A program made the translations under genes and the position numbers. Of a stretch of 7,622 bases of DNA, positions 1 to 6,700 are shown piece after piece. The notes below the pieces were generated by a model, which made no database searches, was not told the DNA's origin, and was given only the letters and a program-made list of their open reading frames with translations. This DNA is from an uncultured Bacillota bacterium (GTDB lineage Bacteria; Bacillota; Clostridia; Christensenellales; UBA1242): contig CAMEKL010000018.1 in NCBI GenBank assembly GCA_945921365.1, forward strand, positions 1-7,622. Direction: 5' to 3'. Positions within the stretch are counted from its first letter, which is position 1, and the number at the start of each line of letters is the position of its first letter.

Positions 1-230
1 GTGCAACAGAAATAAACCGCCAACTCGCTTGGTAAGGATGGAAAGGGGAGGTAAGAGCTCACCGCCTGTTTGGTAACAAATGGGGCACATGTAAACCCCG
101 CCTGGAGTAAGGTTAAAAACGGCAAGTGGTTGTTCGCCAGCCGTTTAACAACACCGCTCGAACACATTGGAAACAATGTGTCTAGATAGATGACCGTCAA
201 ATACAGAACTCGGCTTACAGACTAGCTAGC
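1..230 (+). ncRNA. rnpB: RNase P RNA, 3' portion (5' end outside window)
   Basis: This is the catalytic RNA of ribonuclease P, which cuts 5' leaders from pre-tRNAs. The conserved core is recognisable by eye: GGTAAGAGCTCACCG near 49-63, a GGTAAC / GTAAACCCC / GGAGTAAGG series at 71-113, TAGATAGATGACCGTC near 183-198, and the 3' signature ACAGAACTCGGCTTAC at 203-218. These resemble the ancestral type-A architecture rather than the Bacillus type B, with a helix ACGGC/GCCGT near 119-146 in the P15 position. The 5' part (P1 5' strand, P2, P3 and part of the specificity domain) lies before base 1. The 3' end is set just before the terminator hairpin, and is uncertain by a few bases. Confidence 0.93.
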
Positions 231-233
231 ACC

Positions 234-271
234 AAAAAATAAAACTATGAAAACATAGTTTTATTTTTTTT
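234..271 (+). terminator. Intrinsic terminator of rnpB
   Basis: A 16-bp inverted repeat (arms 234-249 and 254-269) has an AAAA loop, and the 3' arm runs directly into a T-tract ending at 271. It starts 4 bases after the predicted RNase P RNA 3' end. The A-rich 5' arm means it could also act on the opposite strand. Confidence 0.85.
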
Positions 272-424
272 AAAAAATTTTAACTTATATAATTAATATA
301 TAAATCACTAAAAAAATAAATACTAAAATTAGTTGAACAATAAAAGCTTCAATCGACTGGTGGGATTAGAAAACTAAAAACGTTTTGATAATTCAAAACG
401 TTTTAATAATTACTCAACTTTGCT
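272..424. other. Gene-free AT-rich stretch between convergent rnpB and tRNA-Trp
   Basis: No open frame with a ribosome binding site and no recognisable RNA gene was found here on either strand. The stretch is strongly A/T-rich except for a short mixed segment around 349-366 (ATCGACTGGTGGGATTAG), which I do not recognise. It also contains the inverted repeat at 377-404. Confidence 0.6.
377..404. repeat. Inverted repeat with palindromic arms, possible second terminator
   Basis: Arms AAAACGTTTTG (377-387) and CAAAACGTTTT (394-404) form an 11-bp stem with a 6-nt loop. Each arm also contains the self-complementary AAAACGTTTT, so the element is a direct repeat of a palindrome as well as a hairpin. 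On the minus strand the stem is followed by TAGTTTTC, so it could be a backup terminator behind tRNA-Trp. A dimeric protein-binding site is the other reading. Confidence 0.4.
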
Positions 425-464
425 AAAATTAAACAAGCACAGAATTAGAACATCTGTGCTTGTT
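425..464 (-). terminator. Probable terminator of tRNA-Trp
   Basis: A perfect 12-bp stem, AACAAGCACAGA (432-443) with TCTGTGCTTGTT (453-464), encloses a 9-nt loop. It lies 4 bases beyond the CCA end of the tRNA. On the minus strand the hairpin is followed by TAATTTTAG, a weak but T-rich tail. Confidence 0.65.
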
Positions 465-468
465 AGTT

Positions 469-544
469 TGGCAGGCGGGACAGGACTCGAACCTGCAACA
501 AACGGTTTTGGAGACCGTGACTCTACCAATTGCGCTACCCACCT
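469..544 (-). tRNA. tRNA-Trp (anticodon CCA)
   Basis: Read on the minus strand this is a full 76-nt cloverleaf with an encoded CCA end. The acceptor stem is AGGTGGG with CCCGCCT (one T-G pair) and discriminator G, as is usual for bacterial Trp tRNAs. The anticodon stem is ACGGT/ACCGT around the loop CTCCAAA, giving anticodon CCA at 509-511. The T arm is GCAGG-TTCGAGT-CCTGT. The D stem (GCGC/GAGT) is weak, with a G12-A23 mismatch and a G10-T25 wobble. It decodes UGG and lies downstream of lgt on the same strand. Confidence 0.96.
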
Positions 545-573
545 ATATTATGCTTTAATTAAAAAGCATAATT

Positions 574-602
574 AGAATATATTTTTTTTATTAAAATGTC
601 AA
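574..602 (-). promoter_or_regulatory. Candidate tRNA-Trp promoter overlapping the lgt stop codon
   Basis: On the minus strand a perfect -35 box TTGACA (597-602) is followed after exactly 17 bases by TATTCT (574-579), a 4/6 match to the -10 consensus. The -35 box contains the TGA stop codon of lgt. The start would fall near 567, about 23 nt before the mature tRNA 5' end. The -10 is weak, so co-transcription with lgt remains possible. Confidence 0.5.
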
Positions 603-1429
603 CTGTTATTTGCTTTTTTGTTTATTTTAGTTTTAATTATTGGAAGTATGTAAATATAAAACAACATACAAAGCCCAACAAAAACAAGAATTATACTTAG
701 AAGCTGCGAAACTCTCAAACTTGAATTTCCAATAAAAAGTGCATCAGTTCTAAACGTTTCAACAATAGCTCTAACAATTCCATACCAAATAAAGTATCCT
801 GCAACAACCGTTCCACTCTTTTTTGTGTAAACAAGAAGAATTGTTAGAATTGCAAAGCCAATTAAATTCAAATAGCTTTCATAGAAAAAAGTTGCCATAT
901 GCCAGCCACTTCCACCACAAGTGCAACCATCTTGAACGCAGTGCTCAATGTAAACCGCAAAAGGAAATGTTTGATATGCTGAATTAGTTACTGGCCAGCC
1001 AAATGCTTCTTGGTTAATAAAATTCCCCCATCTTCCAATGCTTTGAGCAATTATTAGCCCTGGAACAATTATATCTCCATAATCAAAGAAGTTTTTTTTA
1101 TGAATCAGCGTATAAATTAAAAGCCCAATTGCTCCACCAATCACTCCCCCATATATTGCCATTCCACCATGCCAAATTTGAAGGGCCTCAACAAACGTCC
1201 AACTTCTGCCAGAAAAAGCAATATAATATAGCCTAGCTCCTATAATTGAAAGCGGAATCACCCAAAGTGCAACACCAACAAAACTGTCTGACTTCACACC
1301 TCTATATTTTGCAAAAAACCAGCAAAACAAAATTGCAACAAGCATGCCAGTTGCAATTAAAACGCCATACCACGCAATATGTAAACTTCCAATATTAAAA
1401 CCGGGATTAACAGATGACACATAATTCAT
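599..1429 (-). CDS. lgt: Prolipoprotein diacylglyceryl transferase
   Basis: Lgt is the inner-membrane enzyme that moves diacylglycerol from phosphatidylglycerol to the lipobox cysteine of prolipoproteins, the first step of lipoprotein maturation. The 276-residue length is normal. About seven hydrophobic segments are visible, starting near residues 15, 50, 88, 116, 187, 207 and 240. The family signature GRWGNFINQEAFG is at 132-144, the conserved HGG is at 87-89, and the essential C-terminal arginine is in FRTDALF (R227). An external loop carries a small cysteine cluster (C164, C169, C171). The ATG start has GAGG five bases upstream (1435-1438) and a good promoter just before it. It ends in TGA and is divergent from walJ. 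Confidence 0.97.
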   Translation of the reverse strand: MNYVSSVNPGFNIGSLHIAWYGVLIATGMLVAILFCWFFAKYRGVKSDSFVGVALWVIPLSIIGARLYYIAFSGRSWTFVEALQIWHGGMAIYGGVIGGAIGLLIYTLIHKKNFFDYGDIIVPGLIIAQSIGRWGNFINQEAFGWPVTNSAYQTFPFAVYIEHCVQDGCTCGGSGWHMATFFYESYLNLIGFAILTILLVYTKKSGTVVAGYFIWYGIVRAIVETFRTDALFIGNSSLRVSQLLSIILVFVGLCMLFYIYILPIIKTKINKKANNS

Positions 1430-1444
1430 AAAAACCTCAAAAAA

Positions 1445-1473
1445 AATATAATACTTTTATAGTTAAATGTCAA
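1445..1473 (-). promoter_or_regulatory. lgt promoter
   Basis: On the minus strand a perfect TTGACA (1468-1473) is followed by a 17-base spacer and TATATT (1445-1450). The expected start is near 1438, which gives a 5' leader of only about 9 nt with the GAGG ribosome binding site at its very beginning. Confidence 0.75.
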
Positions 1474-1503
1474 AAAAATAAAATGATAAAAACAAATTTA
1501 ATG

Positions 1504-1532
1504 TTGAAAAATAAATATATTTTTGATATAAT
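1504..1532 (+). promoter_or_regulatory. walJ promoter with extended -10
   Basis: TTGAAA (1504-1509), a 17-base spacer and a perfect TATAAT (1527-1532) are preceded by TGA, giving an extended -10 of TGATATAAT. The predicted start, 7 bases after the -10, is 1539, which is the first base of the GTG start codon. The -35 boxes of this and the divergent lgt promoter are 30 bp apart. Confidence 0.82.
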
Positions 1533-1538
1533 ACTCCT

Positions 1539-2327
1539 GTGAGAGCAGTTAATTTGTCATCTGGAAGTGATGGAAATCTAACATACATAGAAAGCGATAA
1601 TGCCAAAATTCTAGTTGACATTGGTCTTTCCTGCAAAGAAGTTGAAAAACGTCTCAGCCTTTTAAACTTAACTGGAAAAGACATTGATGCAATTTTCATA
1701 ACTCATGAGCATAATGACCATATAAAAGGTTTAGATGTTTTTGCAAGCAAGTTTGGCACAAAAATTTTTGCTCACATTGATGGCTGGCCTGCAATTGATG
1801 CCAAATTAACACGAGTTTCAAAAGAACAAAAGTGGAGTTTTACGTCAAGGCCATTTACATTTAAAGACTTAAAAATAACATCATTCAAACTCCCACACGA
1901 TTCCGCTTGTTGCATTGGATATGCTTTTGAGAGTGAAAATAAAAAAATCAGCATATTAACAGATTGCGGAAAACTTGACAATCAAATTTTGGAAATCATT
2001 TCTGCAAGCCAACTTGTTTATCTTGAAAGCAATCATAATATAAAAATGCTTAAAGAAAATCCAAATTATTCTCCTCTTTTAAAAAGAAGAATACTTTCAA
2101 ATTTTGGACATCTTTCAAATGATGCGTGCGCCGCAGCAATTAAATATCTTGTTAAAACTGGCGTTAAACAAATTGTTCTTTCTCATCTAAGCAGAGAGAA
2201 CAATAGCCCAGAAGTTGCATATTGTGATGTTACAAACTATTTAAAAGATTTTGGAATTATTGAAGGCGTTAACATCAAAATTGATGTTGCAACAATAAAT
2301 CCTGGAAAAATATTTAAAATTCTATAA
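1539..2327 (+). CDS. walJ: MBL-fold metallohydrolase, YycJ/WalJ (VicX) family
   Basis: This is a cytoplasmic metallo-beta-lactamase-fold hydrolase of the family found beside WalRK in Bacilli, where it is linked to cell-wall homeostasis and, by some studies, to DNA exonuclease activity. Here it stands alone, without walRK in view. The N-terminal strand and SSGSDGN turn (residues 7-13) match the family start. The metal motif HEHNDH is at 56-61, with further ligand candidates at H120/D121, D142 and H216, and ESNHN at 163-167. The 262-residue length is normal. The start is GTG; the only upstream in-frame codons before a TGA at 1524-1526 are not start codons. There is no Shine-Dalgarno sequence, and the promoter -10 ends 6 bases before the GTG, so the mRNA is probably leaderless. 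Confidence 0.93.
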   Translation: MRAVNLSSGSDGNLTYIESDNAKILVDIGLSCKEVEKRLSLLNLTGKDIDAIFITHEHNDHIKGLDVFASKFGTKIFAHIDGWPAIDAKLTRVSKEQKWSFTSRPFTFKDLKITSFKLPHDSACCIGYAFESENKKISILTDCGKLDNQILEIISASQLVYLESNHNIKMLKENPNYSPLLKRRILSNFGHLSNDACAAAIKYLVKTGVKQIVLSHLSRENNSPEVAYCDVTNYLKDFGIIEGVNIKIDVATINPGKIFKIL

Positions 2328-2370
2328 AAAATAATTAAAAATGAATTTTCCATATATTTAATAAAATAAT

Positions 2371-2402
2371 AAAAAAAGAATTAAATAAATAATTCTTTTT
2401 TT
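2371..2402. terminator. Bidirectional terminator between walJ and rdgB
   Basis: A 13-bp stem (2371-2383 with 2390-2402) has a 6-nt loop. The outer arms are seven A on the left and seven T on the right, so either strand yields a hairpin followed by a U-tract. It lies in the 74-bp gap between convergent genes and its right arm touches the TAA stop of rdgB. Confidence 0.85.
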
Positions 2403-2986
2403 TAACAAATTTTTTCTTTTAGTTTTTCTAATGCTCTGGCCCTATGAGAAACGCTGTTTTTTTCTTCTAAAGAGCACTCGCCAAATGACTTTTTAAGGTC
2501 TTTTGAAAAAAACAGACAGTCATAACAAAAGCTTGTATCACCAGCGTTTTCTTTTAAAATTTCACCATCTGTTTTGCCAATAAAGAATTCATGATTTCCA
2601 TCTTTATTCATCAAACAAAGACAACAACAAAAGTATGCCGATCTATCATTTTTATTTTTCAAATTTTCAAGAAGCTTATTTCTGTTTGCATCGTCATTCC
2701 CATGCTCTCCTGCATATCTTGCACTATGAACACCTGGTTCGCCACCTAGAGCATTAACATACAGTCCACTGTCATCAGATAATATGTAGTCAAACTCCAA
2801 ATTTCTTGCAAAGTTCAAAATTGTTTTTGCTTTAATTAGTGCGTTTCCTTCAAAAGTGTTTGCATCTTCAACGATATCGTCACAAAAGCCAATGTCTTTT
2901 AAAGATAAAATCTCAAAGCAATTTAAAACAGCTTTTATCTCTTCAATTTTATGTTTATTATTTGATGCTAAAATAATTTTCTTCAT
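2402..2986 (-). CDS. rdgB: RdgB/HAM1 non-canonical purine NTP pyrophosphatase
   Basis: This enzyme hydrolyses ITP, dITP and XTP to the monophosphate plus pyrophosphate, keeping deaminated purines out of DNA and RNA. The 194-residue length is typical. Visible motifs are SNNKHK (8-13), TFEGNALIKAK (44-54), DDSGLYVNALGGEPGVHSARYAG (71-93, the metal and base region) and SHRA (180-183). The start is the ATG at 2984-2986, with AGAGG five bases upstream and the family N-terminus MKKIILASNN. A longer frame to 3025 would add 13 unlikely residues. Its ribosome binding site overlaps the upstream stop TAG, with an 8-bp gap, so it is probably translationally coupled. Oddities are about ten cysteines, a CCCLC run (120-124), and SFCYDC (152-157) where GFGYDP is usual. 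Confidence 0.95.
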   Translation of the reverse strand: MKKIILASNNKHKIEEIKAVLNCFEILSLKDIGFCDDIVEDANTFEGNALIKAKTILNFARNLEFDYILSDDSGLYVNALGGEPGVHSARYAGEHGNDDANRNKLLENLKNKNDRSAYFCCCLCLMNKDGNHEFFIGKTDGEILKENAGDTSFCYDCLFFSKDLKKSFGECSLEEKNSVSHRARALEKLKEKIC

Positions 2987-2994
2987 TTTTTCCT

Positions 2995-3636
2995 CTAATT
3001 TGAAGCAAGGCAACTTGCTCCGCATGGCAAGATTATTTCTTCTTCCGTTGGCAAGCCAACTTCATATGATTCAATATTTTTAAAATGTATATTGTTTTCT
3101 TTTTCTGCTTTTTTAATTATATTTTCCATAACTGTTGGTTGAAGTCCAGTTGTGTAAGAATTTATCAGCATAAAAAGTGGATTATCCTTAAGCACCTTAA
3201 AGCAAAGATTAACGAAATCATAGATGTTTTCTTCAATCTTCCAAATCTCGCCACTTGGTCCACGGCCATACGATGGTGGATCCATAATGATTCCATCATA
3301 TTTGTTTCCACGCCTAATTTCTCGTTCAACAAACTTTTTGCAATCCTCAACAATAAATCTAACCGGCCTGTCTGCCAAATTTGAAATTTTTAAATTTTCT
3401 TTTGCCCTTTCAACCATTCCCTTGCTTGAATCGATATGCACAACACTTGCTCCAGCACTTGCGCAAGCAACTGTTGCACCACCTGTGTAGGCAAACAAGT
3501 TTAAAACTTTGATTTCCTTTTTTGCACTGGAAATTAAATCTATCATCTGTGCCCAGTTCACTGCCTGTTCTGGAAAAAGTCCAGTGTGTTTAAAGCCCAT
3601 TGGCTTGATTATGAAAGATTTCTGCTTGTTGGCCAT
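2995..3636 (-). CDS. Class I SAM-dependent methyltransferase (RlmI-like, COG1092), C-terminal part of a broken gene
   Basis: This open frame carries the whole Rossmann methyltransferase domain. The SAM-binding motif LNLFAYTGGAT is at 45-55, the motif II acidic residue is D69, DPPSYGRGP is at 119-127, and LPCGAS is near the end (203-208). The family resembles RlmI-type rRNA methyltransferases, but the substrate is unknown. Homologues as I remember them are about 280 residues; this frame begins at the segment FIIKPMGFKHTGLFPEQAVNW. The ATG at 3634-3636 has no ribosome binding site, and the frame opens only after a TGA at 3649-3651. The family's normal N-terminus is encoded just upstream in another frame (see 3609-3746). 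Whether any active protein is made is uncertain. Its stop TAG overlaps the rdgB ribosome binding site. Confidence 0.75.
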   Translation of the reverse strand: MANKQKSFIIKPMGFKHTGLFPEQAVNWAQMIDLISSAKKEIKVLNLFAYTGGATVACASAGASVVHIDSSKGMVERAKENLKISNLADRPVRFIVEDCKKFVEREIRRGNKYDGIIMDPPSYGRGPSGEIWKIEENIYDFVNLCFKVLKDNPLFMLINSYTTGLQPTVMENIIKKAEKENNIHFKNIESYEVGLPTEEEIILPCGASCLASN

Positions 3637-3746
3637 CTGATTTGAGGATCAGGGCGAAGAAGTTTAACTCCCGCCCAATCTTCAAGCTTTTCACCATTGC
3701 CAGTTGCTAGAATTTTATAATCTTTCCACTCTGTGTTAAATTTCAT
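3609..3746 (-). pseudogene. N-terminal fragment of the methyltransferase gene, out of frame
   Basis: This 45-codon frame runs from ATG (3744-3746) to TAA (3609-3611). Its translation includes TEWKDYKILATG, GEKLEDW and LLRPDPQIRWP, which is the N-terminus expected for the COG1092-like family of the downstream frame. It has AAAAGG seven bases before the ATG, and the ATG abuts the ileS stop (TAAATG), so it is the real translation start. After RWPT it enters TSRNLS and stops. It overlaps the downstream frame by 28 bp, offset by -1/+2. Roughly 35-40 residues that homologues carry between the WP and the FxxKPxGFKHTG segment are missing, so I infer an internal deletion that also shifted the frame. 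A sequencing or assembly deletion would look the same. Confidence 0.72.
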
Positions 3747-6700
3747 TTAAAAACCTTTTAATGATATTTCAACCTTATCTTCGCCAATTTCAGCAGTTTG
3801 TGCTATATCGGCATTTTCAATTCTATTTGTAAGTTCAAGTGCAAGAGTTTCTGCCTTAATTTTATTTTCATTCTCTCTTATTGCTTCACTCAAAATTTCA
3901 CCCTCTGTTGATAAGCCAAGAGCAATTCTTTGTTCAACTTTAAAGTCAGCATCTTTTCTCATAACTTGAATTTGCCTTATAAGCTCTCTTAAAATTCCTT
4001 CTTTAATAAGTTCTCTATCTAGTTTAATATCAAGAACAATTGTCTTGTTGTTTTCAGAAGAAATAATAAACTCTTCTTTTGGTTTCAAAACAAGGTTAAA
4101 TGCGTTTGCTTCAAACTCTCCAAAAGAAGCAAGAGTAACTTTGCCTGCTTTGAACTCACTAACGAGTTGTGCCATAACATCAGCACTTGCGCTTTGAAGA
4201 TATTCTTTTGCTTTTTGAACATCGCCTTTTAAAAGCCTTCCAGCAACTGCGAAGTTTAAAGTTAAAAACTCGTCATTAAATCTGCTGTTGTCATCTTCGA
4301 AAACAATTTCTTTAACGTTGATTTCATCTTTTATGATATCTTCAAAACTGTAAATTGCCTTTTTTAGTTCTTCTGGAATATTTAAGAACATTTTTCTAAG
4401 TGGTTGTTTAATTTTGATTTGATGCTCATTTCTTAAACGCTGAGCAAGTGTGATGATTTCTCTTGCTTCATTTGTTTGCCAAATTAAATCTTCACTTATA
4501 ACATTTATTTCTTTTGCGAAGCCAGAAAGGAAAATGCTTTCTTCTTCGCTTGGTTCAAGCTCTCTAACCATATTTTGCCAGATATATTCTGTTAAGAAAG
4601 GCAAAATTGGGCTCATAACTTGAATTGAACTTTTAAGGGCTGTGTATAAACAATAATATGCTGTTAACTGGTCATCTTTATTTTCAGATTTCCAAAATCT
4701 TCTTCTGTTGATTCTGATATACCAGTTAGATAAATCGTCAACATAATCTTCAAAATCTTTAACAACTTGATAAAAATGTTGATTTTTATAATTTTCATTA
4801 GAATTTTTAATGAAATTATTTGTAAGCTCAATAAGCCACTTGTCTGTTATTGTTAAGTTTGCTTTATCAACATCAAATCCCTCAAGTTTAGGGTTATCTA
4901 TCACCGCATATGTGTTAAAGAAAACATAAGCGTTCCAGAAAGCAAGGAGCTTTCTCTTAATTTCATCTGTGCTTTCAAATCCGAAACGAACATCACTCAT
5001 CATGTTGTTGCTTGCAAACAAATACCTAACAACGTCCGCCCCAATTTTACTGAATGCCTCTTCAACAGGAATATTGTTTGGACTTGATTTACTTAATTTT
5101 TTTCCATCTTGTGCGAGGAGCATTGCTGTGCAAACAATCTTTTTATATGGTGCTTTCCCAGTTAGTGCAACACTCATAACAAGAAGAGAATAAAACCAAA
5201 GTCTAACTTGTTCTTTTCCTTCAATCACGCAATCAATTGGAAAGTTTTTATTAAAGAATTCTCTATCTGTGAAATATTTCTTTGTTGAGAATGGCGTTAT
5301 TCCAGCATCAAGCCAGCAATCTCCAACTTCTGGAATTCTTTCAACTTCGTGCCCGCAATCTGGACATTTAATTTTTATATTATCTATAAATGGCCTATGA
5401 AGATGTGGAAGTTTTTCAACTTCCTCACTATTTGAAAGCTCTTTAAGTTCTTCTAAACTTCCAACAACTGTGAGTTTTCCACATTTTGGGCATTTATAGA
5501 ATGGAAGAGGAATTCCATAATATCTCTTTCTTGAAATGCTCCAGTCGCCCATATTTATAAGCCAATCAAGCATTCTCTTTTTCATAATTGATGGTTCAAA
5601 TTCATCAAGTGATTTTATAAGTTCAGGTCTAATTTCGTCCATGCTTATAACCCAGTTTTTAACAAGTCTGAATAGAACTGGATTTTTACATCTCCAACAA
5701 TGTGGGTATCTATGTTTGTATTTATGTGTGTAATAAAGTTTATTTCTCTTTTTAAGTTCATCAAAAACAATGTCTACAACTTCATTTGCACTCTTTCCAG
5801 CAAGAAAACCGAAGTTATCGTAGAAAACACCACTTTCATCAATTGGGATAATGTTTTTAAGACCTAAACTTTTGCCAAGGTCAAAGTCTTCTGCTCCGCA
5901 ACCTGGGGCAATGTGAACAGCGCAAGAGCCCTCTGTGCTATCAACTGCGTCCCATGCAACAATTTTATGCTCAAAGTTTTGCTCTTCAAGCTCTGGAAAA
6001 CATGTTTCATAACTAAGACCAACAAGTTCACTGCCTGAAACTTCATTTTCAACAGAAATTAAATCATCTTTTAAAACTTTTATGCTGTCACTTCCAACAA
6101 CAATTAAATCACTGTCACTCTTAACTTTGCAAATGCTATATTTAAGCTCTGGATTAACAGCAACAGCAACGTTTGAAGAAAGTGTCCAAGGAGTTGTTGT
6201 CCAAACAACAATTTTCCAATTTTTATTTAAAATTGGAAGTTTGAAAAACACTGCTGTATGCTCAACATCTTTATATGCATCGGCGTCAGACATTTCATGT
6301 TCTGAAAGCGCTGTTCCGCATCTTGTGCACCAAGGTGTTGGTCTGTATGCTTCTTTTATCCAACCTTTTTCGTGGCAAACTTTCAAGAAATACCAAATTG
6401 ATGTTATGTTCTCGTCGCTGTTTGTATAGTAAGAATTGTCCCAGTCCATCCACTGACCAAGCCTTTTAGATTGCTCTGCTTGCTTTGCAGAGTAAACTTT
6501 TACCCTCTCCATGCATTTTTCAATGAAATTTGCTATTCCATAGCTTTCAATTTCTTTTTTACTGTTAAGCCCAAGTTGTTTTTCAACAGAAAGTTCAACA
6601 GGAAGCCCATGAGAGTCAAAACCATTTTGATAGTGAATATCACAGCCATTAAGTGCGTTATAGCGAAGCATAATGTCTTTAAGAGACCTATTCCCTGGAT

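Noticed and set aside
548..572. ATTATGCTTT/AAAGCATAAT hairpin between lgt and tRNA-Trp as the lgt terminator
   Set aside because: It has no T-tract on the minus strand after the stem; it may be a processing or incidental structure.
1463..1699. 78-codon minus-strand frame across the walJ start
   Set aside because: It overlaps the walJ promoter and N-terminus, has no ribosome binding site and no family resemblance.
3085..3490. Open frames on the + strand opposite the methyltransferase
   Set aside because: No ribosome binding sites or recognisable domains; they are antisense shadows of a strongly recognisable coding frame.
3609..3651. Programmed -1 frameshift joining the two methyltransferase frames
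   Set aside because: The overlap has no canonical X-XXY-YYZ slippery heptamer in the upstream frame and no clear stimulatory hairpin. The missing family segment points to a deletion instead.
3649..3651. TGA read as tryptophan, extending the methyltransferase frame upstream
   Set aside because: The homologous N-terminus is in a different frame, the tRNA-Trp anticodon is CCA, and lgt ends with TGA.
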